Of a stretch of 64,000 bases of DNA, positions 1 to 7,634 are shown piece by piece. The stretch comes from Paraeggerthella hongkongensis. GTDB lineage: Bacteria > Actinomycetota > Coriobacteriia > Coriobacteriales > Eggerthellaceae. The DNA lies in assembly GCF_003726035.1 (NCBI RefSeq), contig NZ_QICD01000003.1:1-64000 (forward strand), written 5' to 3'. The first letter of the stretch is position 1. Each line of letters begins with the position of its first letter. The translations under genes were made by a program, and so were the position numbers. The notes beneath the pieces were generated by a model, which searched no databases, had not been told where the DNA came from, and saw only the letters and a program-made list of their open reading frames with translations.

Positions 1-2
1 TT

Positions 3-86
3 GGCTACCAGGTTCCGGCGGAGGTGATGGAAGACTTCTTCAAGCGCACGGCACCAAAGCAGCCCGCGCTGCAGAAGGCGGCGTAA
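3..86 (+). CDS. C-terminal tail of an upstream gene (partial)
   Basis: An open frame enters from the left edge and ends at TAA 84-86, giving a 27-residue tail that begins GYQVPAEVMEDFF and ends QKAA. The tail is too short to assign to a family. It is followed by a short A+T-rich spacer and then the first gene of the accessory island. It could be the end of the mobile-element gene that brought the island, but nothing visible proves this. Confidence 0.4.
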   Translation, partial: GYQVPAEVMEDFFKRTAPKQPALQKAA

Positions 87-100
87 ATTCTCTAACTTTT

Positions 101-547
101 GTGTCCGAAATCTTGACACAGGTCAAGTTGACCCAAAGCGTCACGACCGACATCAAATACCTTACTGAGGGGCGCTACAAAGCGAGAAAGACAGGGCAAA
201 AGGGAGCAATCGAGGAAAGGCTTGCGAGCATTCGCAGCTCCCTCGACGCAGTCAATATGTCTTATGCCTTGAAGGCCGCAATTTACTATTCCGATGGCGA
301 AACTGACGCGATGCTGAAATGCCTTGAGCAGTATGCCGACTTCATCGGGAAGTCTATTGCATCGAAGAGCAGGAAGCTTGCCGAGCTGGACTCTACCGAC
401 AAGCTGCCAAAGGGTGGCTTCTGGGAAGAGAAAGCTCTTGCGCTAGAAGCCGTTGGCAATATACGCGGACTCCTTTGTGAACCAGATGAAGCTATTGAAG
501 TATTGGCTTTGGAATCCCCCAAGGAGTCTGAAAATGTCGAAGGATAA
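101..547 (+). CDS. hypothetical protein, first gene of a Shedu-containing operon
   Basis: This encodes 148 residues from a GTG start. The protein is charged and mostly helical, without a signal peptide or membrane segment and without a motif I recognise. No good ribosome binding site precedes the GTG, so the true start could be a little further in (Met at residue 53 is the next ATG). Its 3' end overlaps the next gene by 14 bases, and that gene lies five bases before a Shedu nuclease gene. The three are therefore probably one transcript, which makes a defence-linked role plausible. Base composition is more A+T-rich than in the metabolic genes further right, consistent with transfer. Confidence 0.55.
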   Translation: MSEILTQVKLTQSVTTDIKYLTEGRYKARKTGQKGAIEERLASIRSSLDAVNMSYALKAAIYYSDGETDAMLKCLEQYADFIGKSIASKSRKLAELDSTDKLPKGGFWEEKALALEAVGNIRGLLCEPDEAIEVLALESPKESENVEG

Positions 548-833
548 GAGAGTTAAGGGCTGTTCAAACCCGGAATGCCCAAAGGCCGAGTCAAAGGTTC
601 AGTACAAGAGCGATGAATGCTTCTGCGTCACCTGCGGCAGCGAGCTTGTGTTTGTATGCGCAAAGTGTCATGGTCCGCTCGACGACGAAGGTGCCAAGCA
701 TAGAGTCTGCGCAGCTTGCGAGGCTGCCGCGGAGGATAAGAAAGCGAAGATCGTAGATGGCGCCAAGAAAGCTGGCGGTGTTGTTGTTGGAGTTGCTGGT
801 ACTGCTATTGCCGTGCTGTTGAAGAAAAGGTAG
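534..833 (+). CDS. small zinc-ribbon protein with C-terminal hydrophobic tail
   Basis: This encodes 99 residues. The ATG at 534 is preceded by AAGGAG at a spacing of seven bases, which fixes the start inside the end of the preceding gene. The N-terminal half carries four cysteine pairs (GCSNPECP, CVTC, CAKC, CAAC), the pattern of a double zinc ribbon. The last 25 residues form a Gly/Val/Ala-rich hydrophobic stretch ending in KKR, which could be a membrane anchor or an amphipathic tail. It ends five bases before the Shedu nuclease start, so the two are very likely co-translated. Whether it is an accessory (sensor or adaptor) of the nuclease is inference. Confidence 0.7.
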   Translation: MSKDKRVKGCSNPECPKAESKVQYKSDECFCVTCGSELVFVCAKCHGPLDDEGAKHRVCAACEAAAEDKKAKIVDGAKKAGGVVVGVAGTAIAVLLKKR

Positions 834-838
834 TCTAC

Positions 839-1879
839 ATGGTCGACAATTCCTCAATAGTGACCCGTAAAGCCTCTTCAAACGAAAACGTCGAGTATAC
901 CGAACCTGTCATCCTGAGTGAAAATTCAAAGACAAAAGTAACTCTTAACGGATGGTATATTCATCATAGCGATCATATTGAATTCAAGGCAAAAATCACC
1001 ACATACCAGAAGCCAGAGCTAGGCTGGATTGAAATTGAGCAGAAGTCAATCAGCTTAAACGGAGAGGCAACCTCGAAGCTTGCCTCCGAGTTGCAGAAGC
1101 TTTCTTCAATTGCGAATGAAATCATGCCGGGTGATTACTTGACCATCCGTCTTTCCGACGGAACAGCAAATCTTGATCGGCTTGACCCAGATAAGGTTGT
1201 CTCGAGCCTGCTTGATGTTATGAGCCAGGAAAATATCTCCAAACACCTTAACGGGAGAGAACTTGGCCCAGAACTCGCTAAAGCTCTCCGATACTCCGTT
1301 CGCCTTACGGAAATGAAAACAGCAATGTTGGAGTTGAGAAGGCTGCTAGAGTCGAATATCACTCAAGAACGTTATTACCAGGAGTGGTGCGAAAAGTACC
1401 CGTGGGCATTTGGCAATCAGTTCGTGATTAACGATGAGATAAGGTCAATCGGAATCCATGACCAGGTCGATATTTTGGTTCCTAGAATCATGGCAGGCTT
1501 CCGCGACATCATCGAACTGAAACGACCGGATATGGACGTGCTGTCCTACGACAACACTCATAGGGATTACTTCTTTACACGTGATGCTTCTATGGCTATA
1601 GGTCAATGCCATCGATATCTTGATAAGTTTTCCGAAGCAGCAAGGCACGGTCTCGACGACGCTGCCCATATAGTTGCATACCATCCAGAAGCCACGATCG
1701 TCATGGGACGCTTGATTGGATGGGAGGACGAAAAAATCAAGGCTCTTCATGGGCTTAACAGTAGGCTCTCAGGGATTCGAATTATCACGTACGACCACTT
1801 ATTAGCTCAAGGTGAGAGCCTTGTAGACTACCTCTCTCAAGACAATGAAACGACTAAGGAAGACGACATACCGTTCTAA
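839..1879 (+). CDS. sduA: Shedu-type defence nuclease (SduA family, DUF4263)
   Basis: This encodes 346 residues. The C-terminal half (about residues 165-315) has the order of motifs typical of the Shedu/DUF4263 nuclease fold: the WAFG element near residue 190, DQVD at 208-211, IELK at 225-228 and the AIGQ...YL helix around 253-260. These supply the Asp, Glu-x-Lys and Gln of a PD-(D/E)XK active site. The N-terminal half is a family-variable region, probably the sensor or oligomerisation part. SduA proteins form the single-gene anti-phage system Shedu. Here the gene sits directly behind a zinc-ribbon gene and a hypothetical gene, which is not the usual solitary arrangement. The core motifs look intact, so an active nuclease is likely. 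Confidence 0.85.
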   Translation: MVDNSSIVTRKASSNENVEYTEPVILSENSKTKVTLNGWYIHHSDHIEFKAKITTYQKPELGWIEIEQKSISLNGEATSKLASELQKLSSIANEIMPGDYLTIRLSDGTANLDRLDPDKVVSSLLDVMSQENISKHLNGRELGPELAKALRYSVRLTEMKTAMLELRRLLESNITQERYYQEWCEKYPWAFGNQFVINDEIRSIGIHDQVDILVPRIMAGFRDIIELKRPDMDVLSYDNTHRDYFFTRDASMAIGQCHRYLDKFSEAARHGLDDAAHIVAYHPEATIVMGRLIGWEDEKIKALHGLNSRLSGIRIITYDHLLAQGESLVDYLSQDNETTKEDDIPF

Positions 1880-2289
1880 ACATCTCAGCCACATGCAACA
1901 TAAAGAATACGGGCATACGTGAGTACATAATGAGTACACCGAAATCTCCCACTTTTGGCGTCCGATTGCCCACTAGGGGCACACCGCGTTACGAGAAACC
2001 ACGACGATTCACATTTTCACAATTGAGTGGGAGCAGGGCGTATACTTGCTCGATAGCTTGTCTTTAGTGCCCGAAGGTTTCTTCGGGCACTTTCTTAATG
2101 GAAACTATTACGTAGTAGCGGCAGTTGAAGCTGCGGGATATTACAAATTCGCGAATCGTGACCCGAACGAAGCAAGCCTTCACTGCCTTCAGGAAGCCGA
2201 ATTAATCATCGCCGCTAGCGGAACCGATGCCTCTTGCAACTCGGACCGCGATCCGCTTGAAGCAGCGAGGGCGCAATCGAGACAAAGGC
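1880..2289. other. gene-free stretch inside the defence island
   Basis: This is A+T-rich sequence with many interrupted frames. It contains the direct repeat GAGTACA (about 1921-1938) and a strong hairpin terminator at 2066-2095. A plus-strand frame of about 93 codons runs through the terminator from 2046, but it has no ribosome binding site and resembles nothing, so I do not call it. The stretch probably holds eroded remains of the adjacent restriction gene. Confidence 0.4.
2066..2095 (+). terminator. rho-independent terminator after the Shedu operon
   Basis: A perfect 11-base stem (2066-2076 with 2081-2091, core GTGCCCGAAG) with a four-base loop is followed by TTCTT. It lies about 190 bases after the Shedu stop and would end that transcript. 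Confidence 0.8.
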
Positions 2290-2540
2290 TTAATTCAGCA
2301 AGAGAAATATGCGCATGCAATCCCTGAACGCCTCCTTAGTGTTGCTACCGCCCTTCTGCTCGACAAGAGACGTGCCGGCAAGAGCAATCTTAACTGTCTC
2401 GCGATCCGACGTCATCATGCTGGTCAAAATACGCTCCACCTCGCTTATGGTCGCGATGACCTTCGTCGATGAAGTAAATTCTCTGCACGTTGAGCGGGTA
2501 AACGTAATCCTCCGCCTTGGCCGCACCCCCTTTCACTACA
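2290..2540 (-). pseudogene. remnant of a type I restriction enzyme R subunit (hsdR)
   Basis: Reading the minus strand from about 2520, one frame gives RIYFIDEGHRDHKRGG, which matches the DEAD-box/Walker B region of HsdR motors (IDEAHR followed by a positively charged linker). About 100 bases on, that frame ends, and the next part of the same family appears in another frame: MTSDRETVKIALAGTSL, matching the motif III segment (KIALTGTPL). The reading frame stops at 2290. The two pieces are in the right order but in different frames, and no start, ATP-binding P-loop or nuclease domain is present. This is therefore a fragment with at least one frameshift, not a working gene. No HsdM or HsdS gene is visible in the window. 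Confidence 0.6.
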
Positions 2541-2665
2541 CTCGGCAAACTTTTTCTTGACCCATGGGTTATGCAGACTTAGACTAATGAAATCAGCGCC
2601 CACCCAAGGCTACGCTTAGCGTCCTGAAATGCGGTGGGCCTCCTTGTATCTGCGGAAGGCTCGCC

Positions 2666-3567
2666 ATGTCCCAGGATAAGCCTTCAAAACCATAGATGAA
2701 CTTGTTAGCTTGCTTGTTTACGACCGCAAAATCAAATGCGAAGATACGGACGAACTCGCTAAATTTCTCAAAGTAACGAACTACTATCGCTTTACTGGCT
2801 ATGCGCGCCAATTCCAGCGTAATCCAGAATACGGGGACAACGCATTCGTCGAAGGCGCAAGCTTTGCCGACATACGGAAAATCATGGAGCTAGATAGTCA
2901 GCTTCGTAAGCTGCCGTTCCAGCAACTTACCGTAATCGAAATAGGCATAAGAGCTGCGCTTGCCCACGAACTCGGTCGTACGCATGGGAACAAAGCGTTC
3001 TATCTTGGCGAATCTTCGTATCTCAATCTAAACGACAAGCGGGAAAACATAGTTAAGAGCCTTGTGAGCGACCTCTCCCGGACAAAGGCTGCTTCTATAG
3101 CTCACTTCGCCGATGAGGAATTTAATGGCGATGACCTAGAAAGCAGGATCAGCCGTTACAGGAAGGTTCCCATCTGGGCTGCTGTGGAAGTTGTGTCGTT
3201 CGGCCATATTTCAAACATGATCGAATATTTCGCTGACCGTGATTCAGTCAAAGCAGTTGCCGCGTCATTATCGTTGCAGTGGGATCCCTTCGGCAGCGTA
3301 GTGCATTCGCTGTCCGTTCTTCGTAATATGTGCTGCCACCATGCTCAGATATGGCATCGCAGGCTCGACATCCAATGCCCCGTCCAGAAGAAGCTTCGCT
3401 CTCGCCACGTCAAATACGATCCAGCTGGACCATATGCCGCAATCATCATGGCGAACCATTACAGAAAAAAGATCGACGGAGACACAACCATTGCGGATGA
3501 GATCACTGCGCTTTTGGACAGCAGCCAGGAGTTTGCAAAAGGTATCTACTTCCCGCAACCGAAGTAA
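2666..3567 (+). CDS. Abi_2-family abortive infection protein (AbiD/AbiF type), apparent frameshift near the start
   Basis: The frame ending at 3567 encodes an Abi_2 protein of the AbiD/AbiF group. The family's N-terminal pattern is clear (TIDELVSLLV, then NYYRFTGYARQF), as is the second conserved block (LDSQLRKLPFQQLTVIEIGIR) and the C-terminal VLRNMCCHHAQIW. These proteins are HEPN-like RNases implicated in abortive infection. The conserved frame continues upstream only to a stop at 2677-2679 and has no ATG in front of the conserved block. An ATG at 2666 with a GGAAGG ribosome binding site reads MSQDKPSK and then stops at 2693-2695. Adding one A to the AAAA run at 2686-2689 would join the two parts into MSQDKPSKTIDELVSLL. 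The gene is therefore either inactivated by a one-base loss, switched by slippage, or started weakly at TTG 2710. Confidence 0.75.
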
Positions 3568-3890
3568 TTCTCTCCGCTCATACCCCCGCACCACTTCGCG
3601 CGGTACTCCCATGGCTACGCGCTTGCCTCGCCTTCTTCGAGCGCGTCCTGTCCGATCCTACGGGCTGTGGCCAGGACGTCACTTAACACTTTATCAGCCT
3701 TATCCCTAAGTGAACCATTGCTGAAGCATGCAAACAGCTTCGCGCCTATTCCTAGGGCGCTGGTCATCCACATCAAAGGCGCTAATGAGCAGTCCGTCTG
3801 CATATCAGCAATATAATGAATAGCAAGCATCACAGGGCATTATAGGAGCGAACGAGCGTATGGATAGAAAAGCTATGGGAGGGGAACATT
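3568..3890. other. spacer between the Abi gene and the 480-residue gene
   Basis: No convincing gene is seen. A minus-strand frame of 72 codons (3615-3833) is open and reads plausibly protein-like at its end (ARRIGQDALEEGE). It has no recognisable relative and no clear ribosome binding site, so I leave it uncalled. The promoter and ribosome binding site of the next gene lie at the right end (GGAGGGG just before 3891). Confidence 0.3.
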
Positions 3891-5333
3891 ATGGGGTTTA
3901 ATCTTCTCTCGAAGGCAGCAGAAGCAGTTCAGGGTGCTGCAAAAATTGCCGGCGAGGTCGCCGATACGACATCAAGCAAAATTCAAGAAGCAGCGAATGC
4001 GGTTGGCGAAACGGCTTCAGGGACTGTTAAGGCAATCAGTGGCGCTGCTGCGTCTGCCGCTGATGGTATTACCGACGCTATAAAGAATGCCCAGGAAGAA
4101 GATGAAAAGCGAAGGGCTCAAGAGCTTTCAACTTACCACGTTGAAACCAACAAGGCACTGCAGAAGTTATCTGAAAAGGACTCGGGGTCGAATGGCGAAT
4201 TAGCCTGCAAACAAACATCGAAGGGAGTTATAAAACTTCCATTGGCTGAGCTTGCCGCGCTTGGTGCAGGTTTTGCTTCTCTTTCGGATTCGTTCCGCCA
4301 GATAGCCGTCCAATCAAACGCTTCGATTGCTGGCGGAGAAACCTTGTATCGCTGGAGCGCGCCGAGTATCGGAGCTGTACCGTTTGCCCGCGGAGACGGA
4401 GCAGGGTTTCTCTCGGCAACCACTGGGGCAAACGGATTAACCCAAGGCGCTTTCGTTCCTGTTGATTCAGGATTCAGCATGACGAGCATGGCGGTTGCGC
4501 CCATTGACCCCATGACGCTCTTTATTGCTGCAGCAGTTGTCAACATGGATAGAAAACTCGATGACATCAAGGAGGCGCAACAGGCCATTCTTGATTTCAT
4601 AGAGGATAATGAGAAGGCGAAGCATATCGGCAATATTAATGCCTTAAACGAGATAACCGATACCTATCAGCACAATTGGAATAACGAGAAGTTCAAGGAA
4701 GCCAAACTGCACTTGGTCCAGCAAATTAAAAAGGACTCAGAACAGGCGATTGTATTCAGGCGTGGCAGGATTTCGAAAGCTCAAGAAGAAGGCTCGCTGA
4801 TACATGGTGATATTTCCGTCAATTCAAAGCTTGAGACTCTGAATGCAGAATTTGACCAATACCAACTCGCGCTTTATGAATTCGCCCATGCATGGTTCCT
4901 TGAAGTCATGCTTCTGGAGAACTTCGAAGAAGGCTACCTGCAAAGCGTCCGTGACAAATTGGAGCGATATTCGTTGCAGTACCGAGAGCTTTATACCGAA
5001 TGCTTTGATGGTCTGATAGAAAAGTCGGCCACAACCGTGGAATCGATGCTGCTTGGCGGCGTCTCCGTTGCAAGCAATGCAATCGGCAGCGTTATCGGGT
5101 CGATACCCGTTCTAAAGGACGGTCCAGTCGATGAAGCCCTTATCGACGTTAGCTCCAAGATTGGGGATTATCGCTACACCCGAATCGCCGAGTCGCTTGC
5201 CCGAATGAAGGAAACGGGCGATACGCGCATTACGCCGTTTATCAACTCTGTTGACGGTCTCAATGCGCTCCATAACGAGCCAATCGAGGTATTCTTCGAT
5301 TCTGACGAGGTAACATTCAAGTTGCCGGAATAA
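3891..5333 (+). CDS. 480-residue protein of unknown function in the defence island
   Basis: The ATG at 3891 follows a GGGAGGGG ribosome binding site. Residues 1-70 are Ala/Gly-rich repeats of amphipathic helix (AAEAVQGAAKIAGEVADTT, then ASAADGITDAIKNAQ), resembling LEA-like or membrane-surface helices. The middle contains a hydrophobic turn (MTLFIAAAVVNMDRKLDDIKEAQQ) leading into long charged helices, and a late small-residue segment (GGVSVASNAIGSVIGSIP). I do not recognise the family. There is no signal peptide, nuclease or nucleotide-binding motif. It stands alone with its own spacer next to Shedu and Abi genes, so a defence or toxin role is possible but unproven. It could also be cargo of the same mobile element. 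Confidence 0.65.
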   Translation: MGFNLLSKAAEAVQGAAKIAGEVADTTSSKIQEAANAVGETASGTVKAISGAAASAADGITDAIKNAQEEDEKRRAQELSTYHVETNKALQKLSEKDSGSNGELACKQTSKGVIKLPLAELAALGAGFASLSDSFRQIAVQSNASIAGGETLYRWSAPSIGAVPFARGDGAGFLSATTGANGLTQGAFVPVDSGFSMTSMAVAPIDPMTLFIAAAVVNMDRKLDDIKEAQQAILDFIEDNEKAKHIGNINALNEITDTYQHNWNNEKFKEAKLHLVQQIKKDSEQAIVFRRGRISKAQEEGSLIHGDISVNSKLETLNAEFDQYQLALYEFAHAWFLEVMLLENFEEGYLQSVRDKLERYSLQYRELYTECFDGLIEKSATTVESMLLGGVSVASNAIGSVIGSIPVLKDGPVDEALIDVSSKIGDYRYTRIAESLARMKETGDTRITPFINSVDGLNALHNEPIEVFFDSDEVTFKLPE

Positions 5334-5455
5334 AGCAGCCTAAAAAAAGAGTTGCGAAAAGTATTACGGGCAAAACACTTCTGCGATTCGCTTCCCTCAC
5401 AAAAGTGTTTATCAAATTCCTACGTGCAAACAGGAAGCAAACACGCGAAATCAGT

Positions 5456-5495
5456 ATCACCCCTATGATTCGGCTGCGGCAATCATAGAGGTGAT
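5456..5495. repeat. inverted repeat, 15 bp arms
   Basis: The arms 5456-5470 and 5481-5495 (core CTATGATT / AATCATAG) pair with a single mismatch around a ten-base loop. The repeat is in the spacer between the island and the YjdF gene. Its function is unknown; it could be a terminator-like or recombination-associated structure. Confidence 0.5.
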
Positions 5496-5632
5496 TGCGC
5501 AATGGTTCGGGTCGGCGTAACTGCGAATGGCGAAGTGGTACGAGTTAATGCGAAGTGGCATGCATAGCGAAACCGCGAAAACGGAGTGGGAATAGGTTCC
5601 TCAAAATAACCGTAGGTATCCAAGCGAGTAAA

Positions 5633-5663
5633 GCGACCTGCCGATCAAAAATCGGCAGGTCGC
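5633..5663. terminator. 13 bp perfect hairpin, probable terminator
   Basis: The arms GCGACCTGCCGAT (5633-5645) and its complement (5651-5663) enclose a CAAAA loop, followed by TCCTTCT on the plus strand. It lies 110 bases beyond the stop of the minus-strand YjdF gene and could serve either direction. Confidence 0.5.
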
Positions 5664-5772
5664 TCCTTCTATGCAAACACGGCTCTGGGCCCGAAGCGAA
5701 TGTCTGCACCACCGAACGGGTTTGGACGCACAATCAACCGCGACGATCATGACCGAGCGCATGACCCACCCG

Positions 5773-6192
5773 TCAATGTCCGCGCTTCTTTTTCTTGCGC
5801 TTCTCTGAGCGCTGCTCGAATCGAGCCCGCTTCTCTTCATCGTGTTTCAATTTGCGCAGCTTGACGGCCGCTCGCTTTCTCGCTTCGCGCCGATCCGCAA
5901 GCACTTGCTGCGCCTTCGTGCTCACAGCGGACTTGTCAAGCGCCTTAGACGCCTCGCGTTGGCGACGCTTCGGACTCTTCGCTAATTTCGGCTCGTCAGA
6001 CCTCGCGTCGCCGAAGAACGACAGCGCCTCCCATTCACTCGCCACGAATCGCAGGATCTCCCCCTCCGACGGCTCTGCTCCGAAAACGATGCGCGTTACT
6101 CCGAGCCTGCCCTCTTCAACATGCTCGACAATTCCCACCCAAAACTGGCCGTCATGATATACGGTCAGAGTGGACGACACGCTGATCTGCAT
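5773..6192 (-). CDS. yjdF: YjdF-family (DUF2992) protein
   Basis: This encodes 139 residues. The N-terminal part matches YjdF: LTVYHDGQFWVGIVE, then IVFGAEPSEGEILRFV. The C-terminal half is a highly basic Lys/Arg tail (ends KRKKKKRGH), also usual for the family. Start ATG 6190-6192 follows AGGAGG on the minus strand. The molecular function of YjdF is not established; in Firmicutes it is often controlled by the yjdF riboswitch that binds azaaromatic compounds. The leader here is short and I could not recognise that RNA. The gene stands alone between the island and a regulator remnant. Confidence 0.8.
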   Translation of the reverse strand: MQISVSSTLTVYHDGQFWVGIVEHVEEGRLGVTRIVFGAEPSEGEILRFVASEWEALSFFGDARSDEPKLAKSPKRRQREASKALDKSAVSTKAQQVLADRREARKRAAVKLRKLKHDEEKRARFEQRSEKRKKKKRGH

Positions 6193-6341
6193 GGATGCTT
6201 CCTCCTTTTATGTAGACGAACCATGCAGAGAAGGGACAACCAAGGAGGCAGGTTACTGATACGCATTGCGCACGCCCACGACTACCCGACGGGGACTGTG
6301 TTTTCATCTCTGATGGGAGTCATTATAGCCCTACCTGCAAC

Positions 6342-6596
6342 GTGCTGGCTCATCGCGCATGCATGGGGCAAACGAAGTTCAAGGCAACGTTCAAAAGCTA
6401 CTTCGGAGCGTCCCCCAACGCTTTCGTTACCGAAGCGCGCATGGAAGAAGCCGCCGAACTCTTACGGACCACCAACATACCCGTTGCCGATATTGCCGAA
6501 AAGGTAGGATACAGAAAACCGGCGGCATTCTCCGAAGCGTTCAGACGCCATACCGGCATAGCCCCGAGCGCCATGCACGGCAAACGAATACGCTAA
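6342..6596 (+). pseudogene. AraC-family regulator, C-terminal DNA-binding part only
   Basis: From the GTG at 6342 the product (84 residues) is the end of an AraC/XylS DNA-binding domain. It has the remainder of the first helix-turn-helix (ACMGQTKFKATFKSYFG), the linker helix and the complete second helix-turn-helix (IPVADIAEKVGYRKPAAFS, then FRRHTGIAPSAM). The usual N-terminal ligand-binding domain is absent, and the start of the first helix-turn-helix is missing. The frame stays open upstream to about 6243 but reads as nothing recognisable. It is most likely a truncated remnant, although a short product could still bind DNA. It lies between the YjdF gene and a methyltransferase. Confidence 0.6.
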
Positions 6597-6699
6597 CGCA
6601 GATCCCACGCGACCTTTCGTCGTTCCTGCTACCGTTTCCCACTCGCCCGCTTAAATTGGCTCGTTGGTTTGACAAAGCGCATCGCGAGCGGTAGCATCC

Positions 6700-6720
6700 A
6701 AAGTTAGTTAAAGTTAATTT
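6700..6720 (+). promoter_or_regulatory. tandem AAAGTTA repeats upstream of methyltransferase gene
   Basis: AAAGTTAGTTAAAGTTAATT carries two copies of AAAGTTA ten bases apart, 80-100 bases before the methyltransferase start. The same heptamer forms the arms of a perfect palindrome at 53928-53953. This suggests the site of a regulator acting at both places; DtxR/IdeR-like metal repressors use TTAGGTTA-type boxes. Confidence 0.4.
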
Positions 6721-6799
6721 ATAGTTGAAGCATAACTTGAACGCCGCGCGAAGCGCAAGTCGCAAGCGCACCCTCCCCCGCCCAACCAGGAGCCGCTTT

Positions 6800-7486
6800 A
6801 TGCCGAACAGCAAACCGAACAAGAAGTTCTGGGACAAGGTCGCGCCCCTGTACGCGCCCCTTGTCGAAAGGCGCAGCGGGCCTTACCCTCAGCTGTGCCG
6901 AGAATTGAGAAACTGGTTGGAAAGAGACATCGACGTGCTCGAGCTAGCCTGTGGAACCGGGCAGCTGACATTCGCGCTTGCAGGGTGCGTCCGCTCTTGG
7001 GAAGCTACCGATTTCTCCGGAGCCATGATCGAAAAGGCCCGCAGACGATCGCCCGAAAGCCGCGCCTCCTTCTCCGTGCAAGACGCCACGAGCCTTCCTT
7101 ATCGCGAAGCTTCCTTCGGCGCCGTGGTCGTCGCCAATGCGCTGCATGTCATGCCCGCGCCCGAACTCGCACTTCACGAGGCGCATCGAGTTCTGAAACC
7201 GGGCGGCTTCCTGCTGGCCCCGACGTTCGTCCATGATCGAATAGTATCCCCCGCAAAACTGCGGCTCATGGAAGCAATCGGCTTCAGGACGTTCCACGAA
7301 TGGACGTCCGAAGAACTGGCTTCCTTCGTCCAAAACTGCGGCTTCCATGTGATCAGCGCCAATCTGGTCGAAGGCGGTCCCGTCCCTGAATGCGTCTTGA
7401 TAGGAATGAAGCCCTGGACGCCCGGCACGTCAACCACGCCCGGATGCACGATTCCGCTCCCAATGTTGCGCTCAAACGCATCTTGA
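6800..7486 (+). CDS. class I SAM-dependent methyltransferase
   Basis: This encodes 228 residues. ATG 6800 follows AGGAG at a spacing of seven bases. SAM-binding motif I is VLELACGTGQLTFAL (about residues 47-60), followed by the acidic loop after strand 2 (ATDFSGAMIEKAR), motif II DATSLPYREASFGAVVVANAL and HRVLKPGGFLLAPTF, the order of the UbiE/COQ5-like Methyltransf_11/25 fold. The substrate is unknown. The Pro/Thr-rich end (PWTPGTSTTPGCT) is atypical and may be an altered C-terminus. The tandem AAAGTTA repeats upstream suggest regulation. A second, unrelated methyltransferase is convergent with it. Confidence 0.8.
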   Translation: MPNSKPNKKFWDKVAPLYAPLVERRSGPYPQLCRELRNWLERDIDVLELACGTGQLTFALAGCVRSWEATDFSGAMIEKARRRSPESRASFSVQDATSLPYREASFGAVVVANALHVMPAPELALHEAHRVLKPGGFLLAPTFVHDRIVSPAKLRLMEAIGFRTFHEWTSEELASFVQNCGFHVISANLVEGGPVPECVLIGMKPWTPGTSTTPGCTIPLPMLRSNAS

Positions 7487-7634
7487 AACCCGTTCGTCAG
7501 CAACGAGTATCCGCGACCAGGCGAAATGCACAGTCGCACCGAAGATCGTCGCCCCGCATGCCTTTCGAGCGCAACATTGCAGCGAGAATCGTGCAGCAAG
7601 CAAGGCGTCTGCCTCCGACGCCGCCTACAGCCCC

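Larger units (their letters stand above)
5334..5772. other. gene-free spacer at the right end of the accessory island
   Basis: No coding region is supported. The stretch contains an inverted repeat at 5456-5495, a smaller one around AAACACTT...AAGTGTTT (about 5371-5411), a run of short near-repeats (GCGAATGGCGAAGTGG then GCGAAGTGGC, 5522-5558), and the long hairpin at 5633-5663. Composition shifts back to high GC around here, so the junction of the island may lie in this spacer. No duplicated attachment site can be shown from one end. Confidence 0.35.

Noticed and set aside
1921-1938. GAGTACA direct repeat as a transposon target-site duplication
   Set aside because: The copies are seven bases apart in the same spacer with no element between them.
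2046-2327. 93-codon open frame on the plus strand
   Set aside because: It begins just before and passes through the strong terminator at 2066-2095, has no ribosome binding site and resembles nothing.
3615-3833. 72-codon minus-strand open frame
   Set aside because: The end looks protein-like, but there is no ribosome binding site and no recognisable relative; noted in the spacer entry only.
5522-5560. Short near-repeats that might be a CRISPR fragment
   Set aside because: The units are under 16 bases, irregularly spaced and without spacers of constant length; no cas genes are present.
5334-5772. tRNA or attachment site at the right edge of the accessory island
   Set aside because: I looked for cloverleaf arms and a CCA end and for a duplicated core near the left edge; none was visible. 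The true left edge is outside the window.
6193-6341. Possible yjdF riboswitch in front of the YjdF gene
   Set aside because: The leader is short and is shared with the AraC remnant on the other strand. I could not recognise the conserved yjdF RNA core, so there is not enough support.
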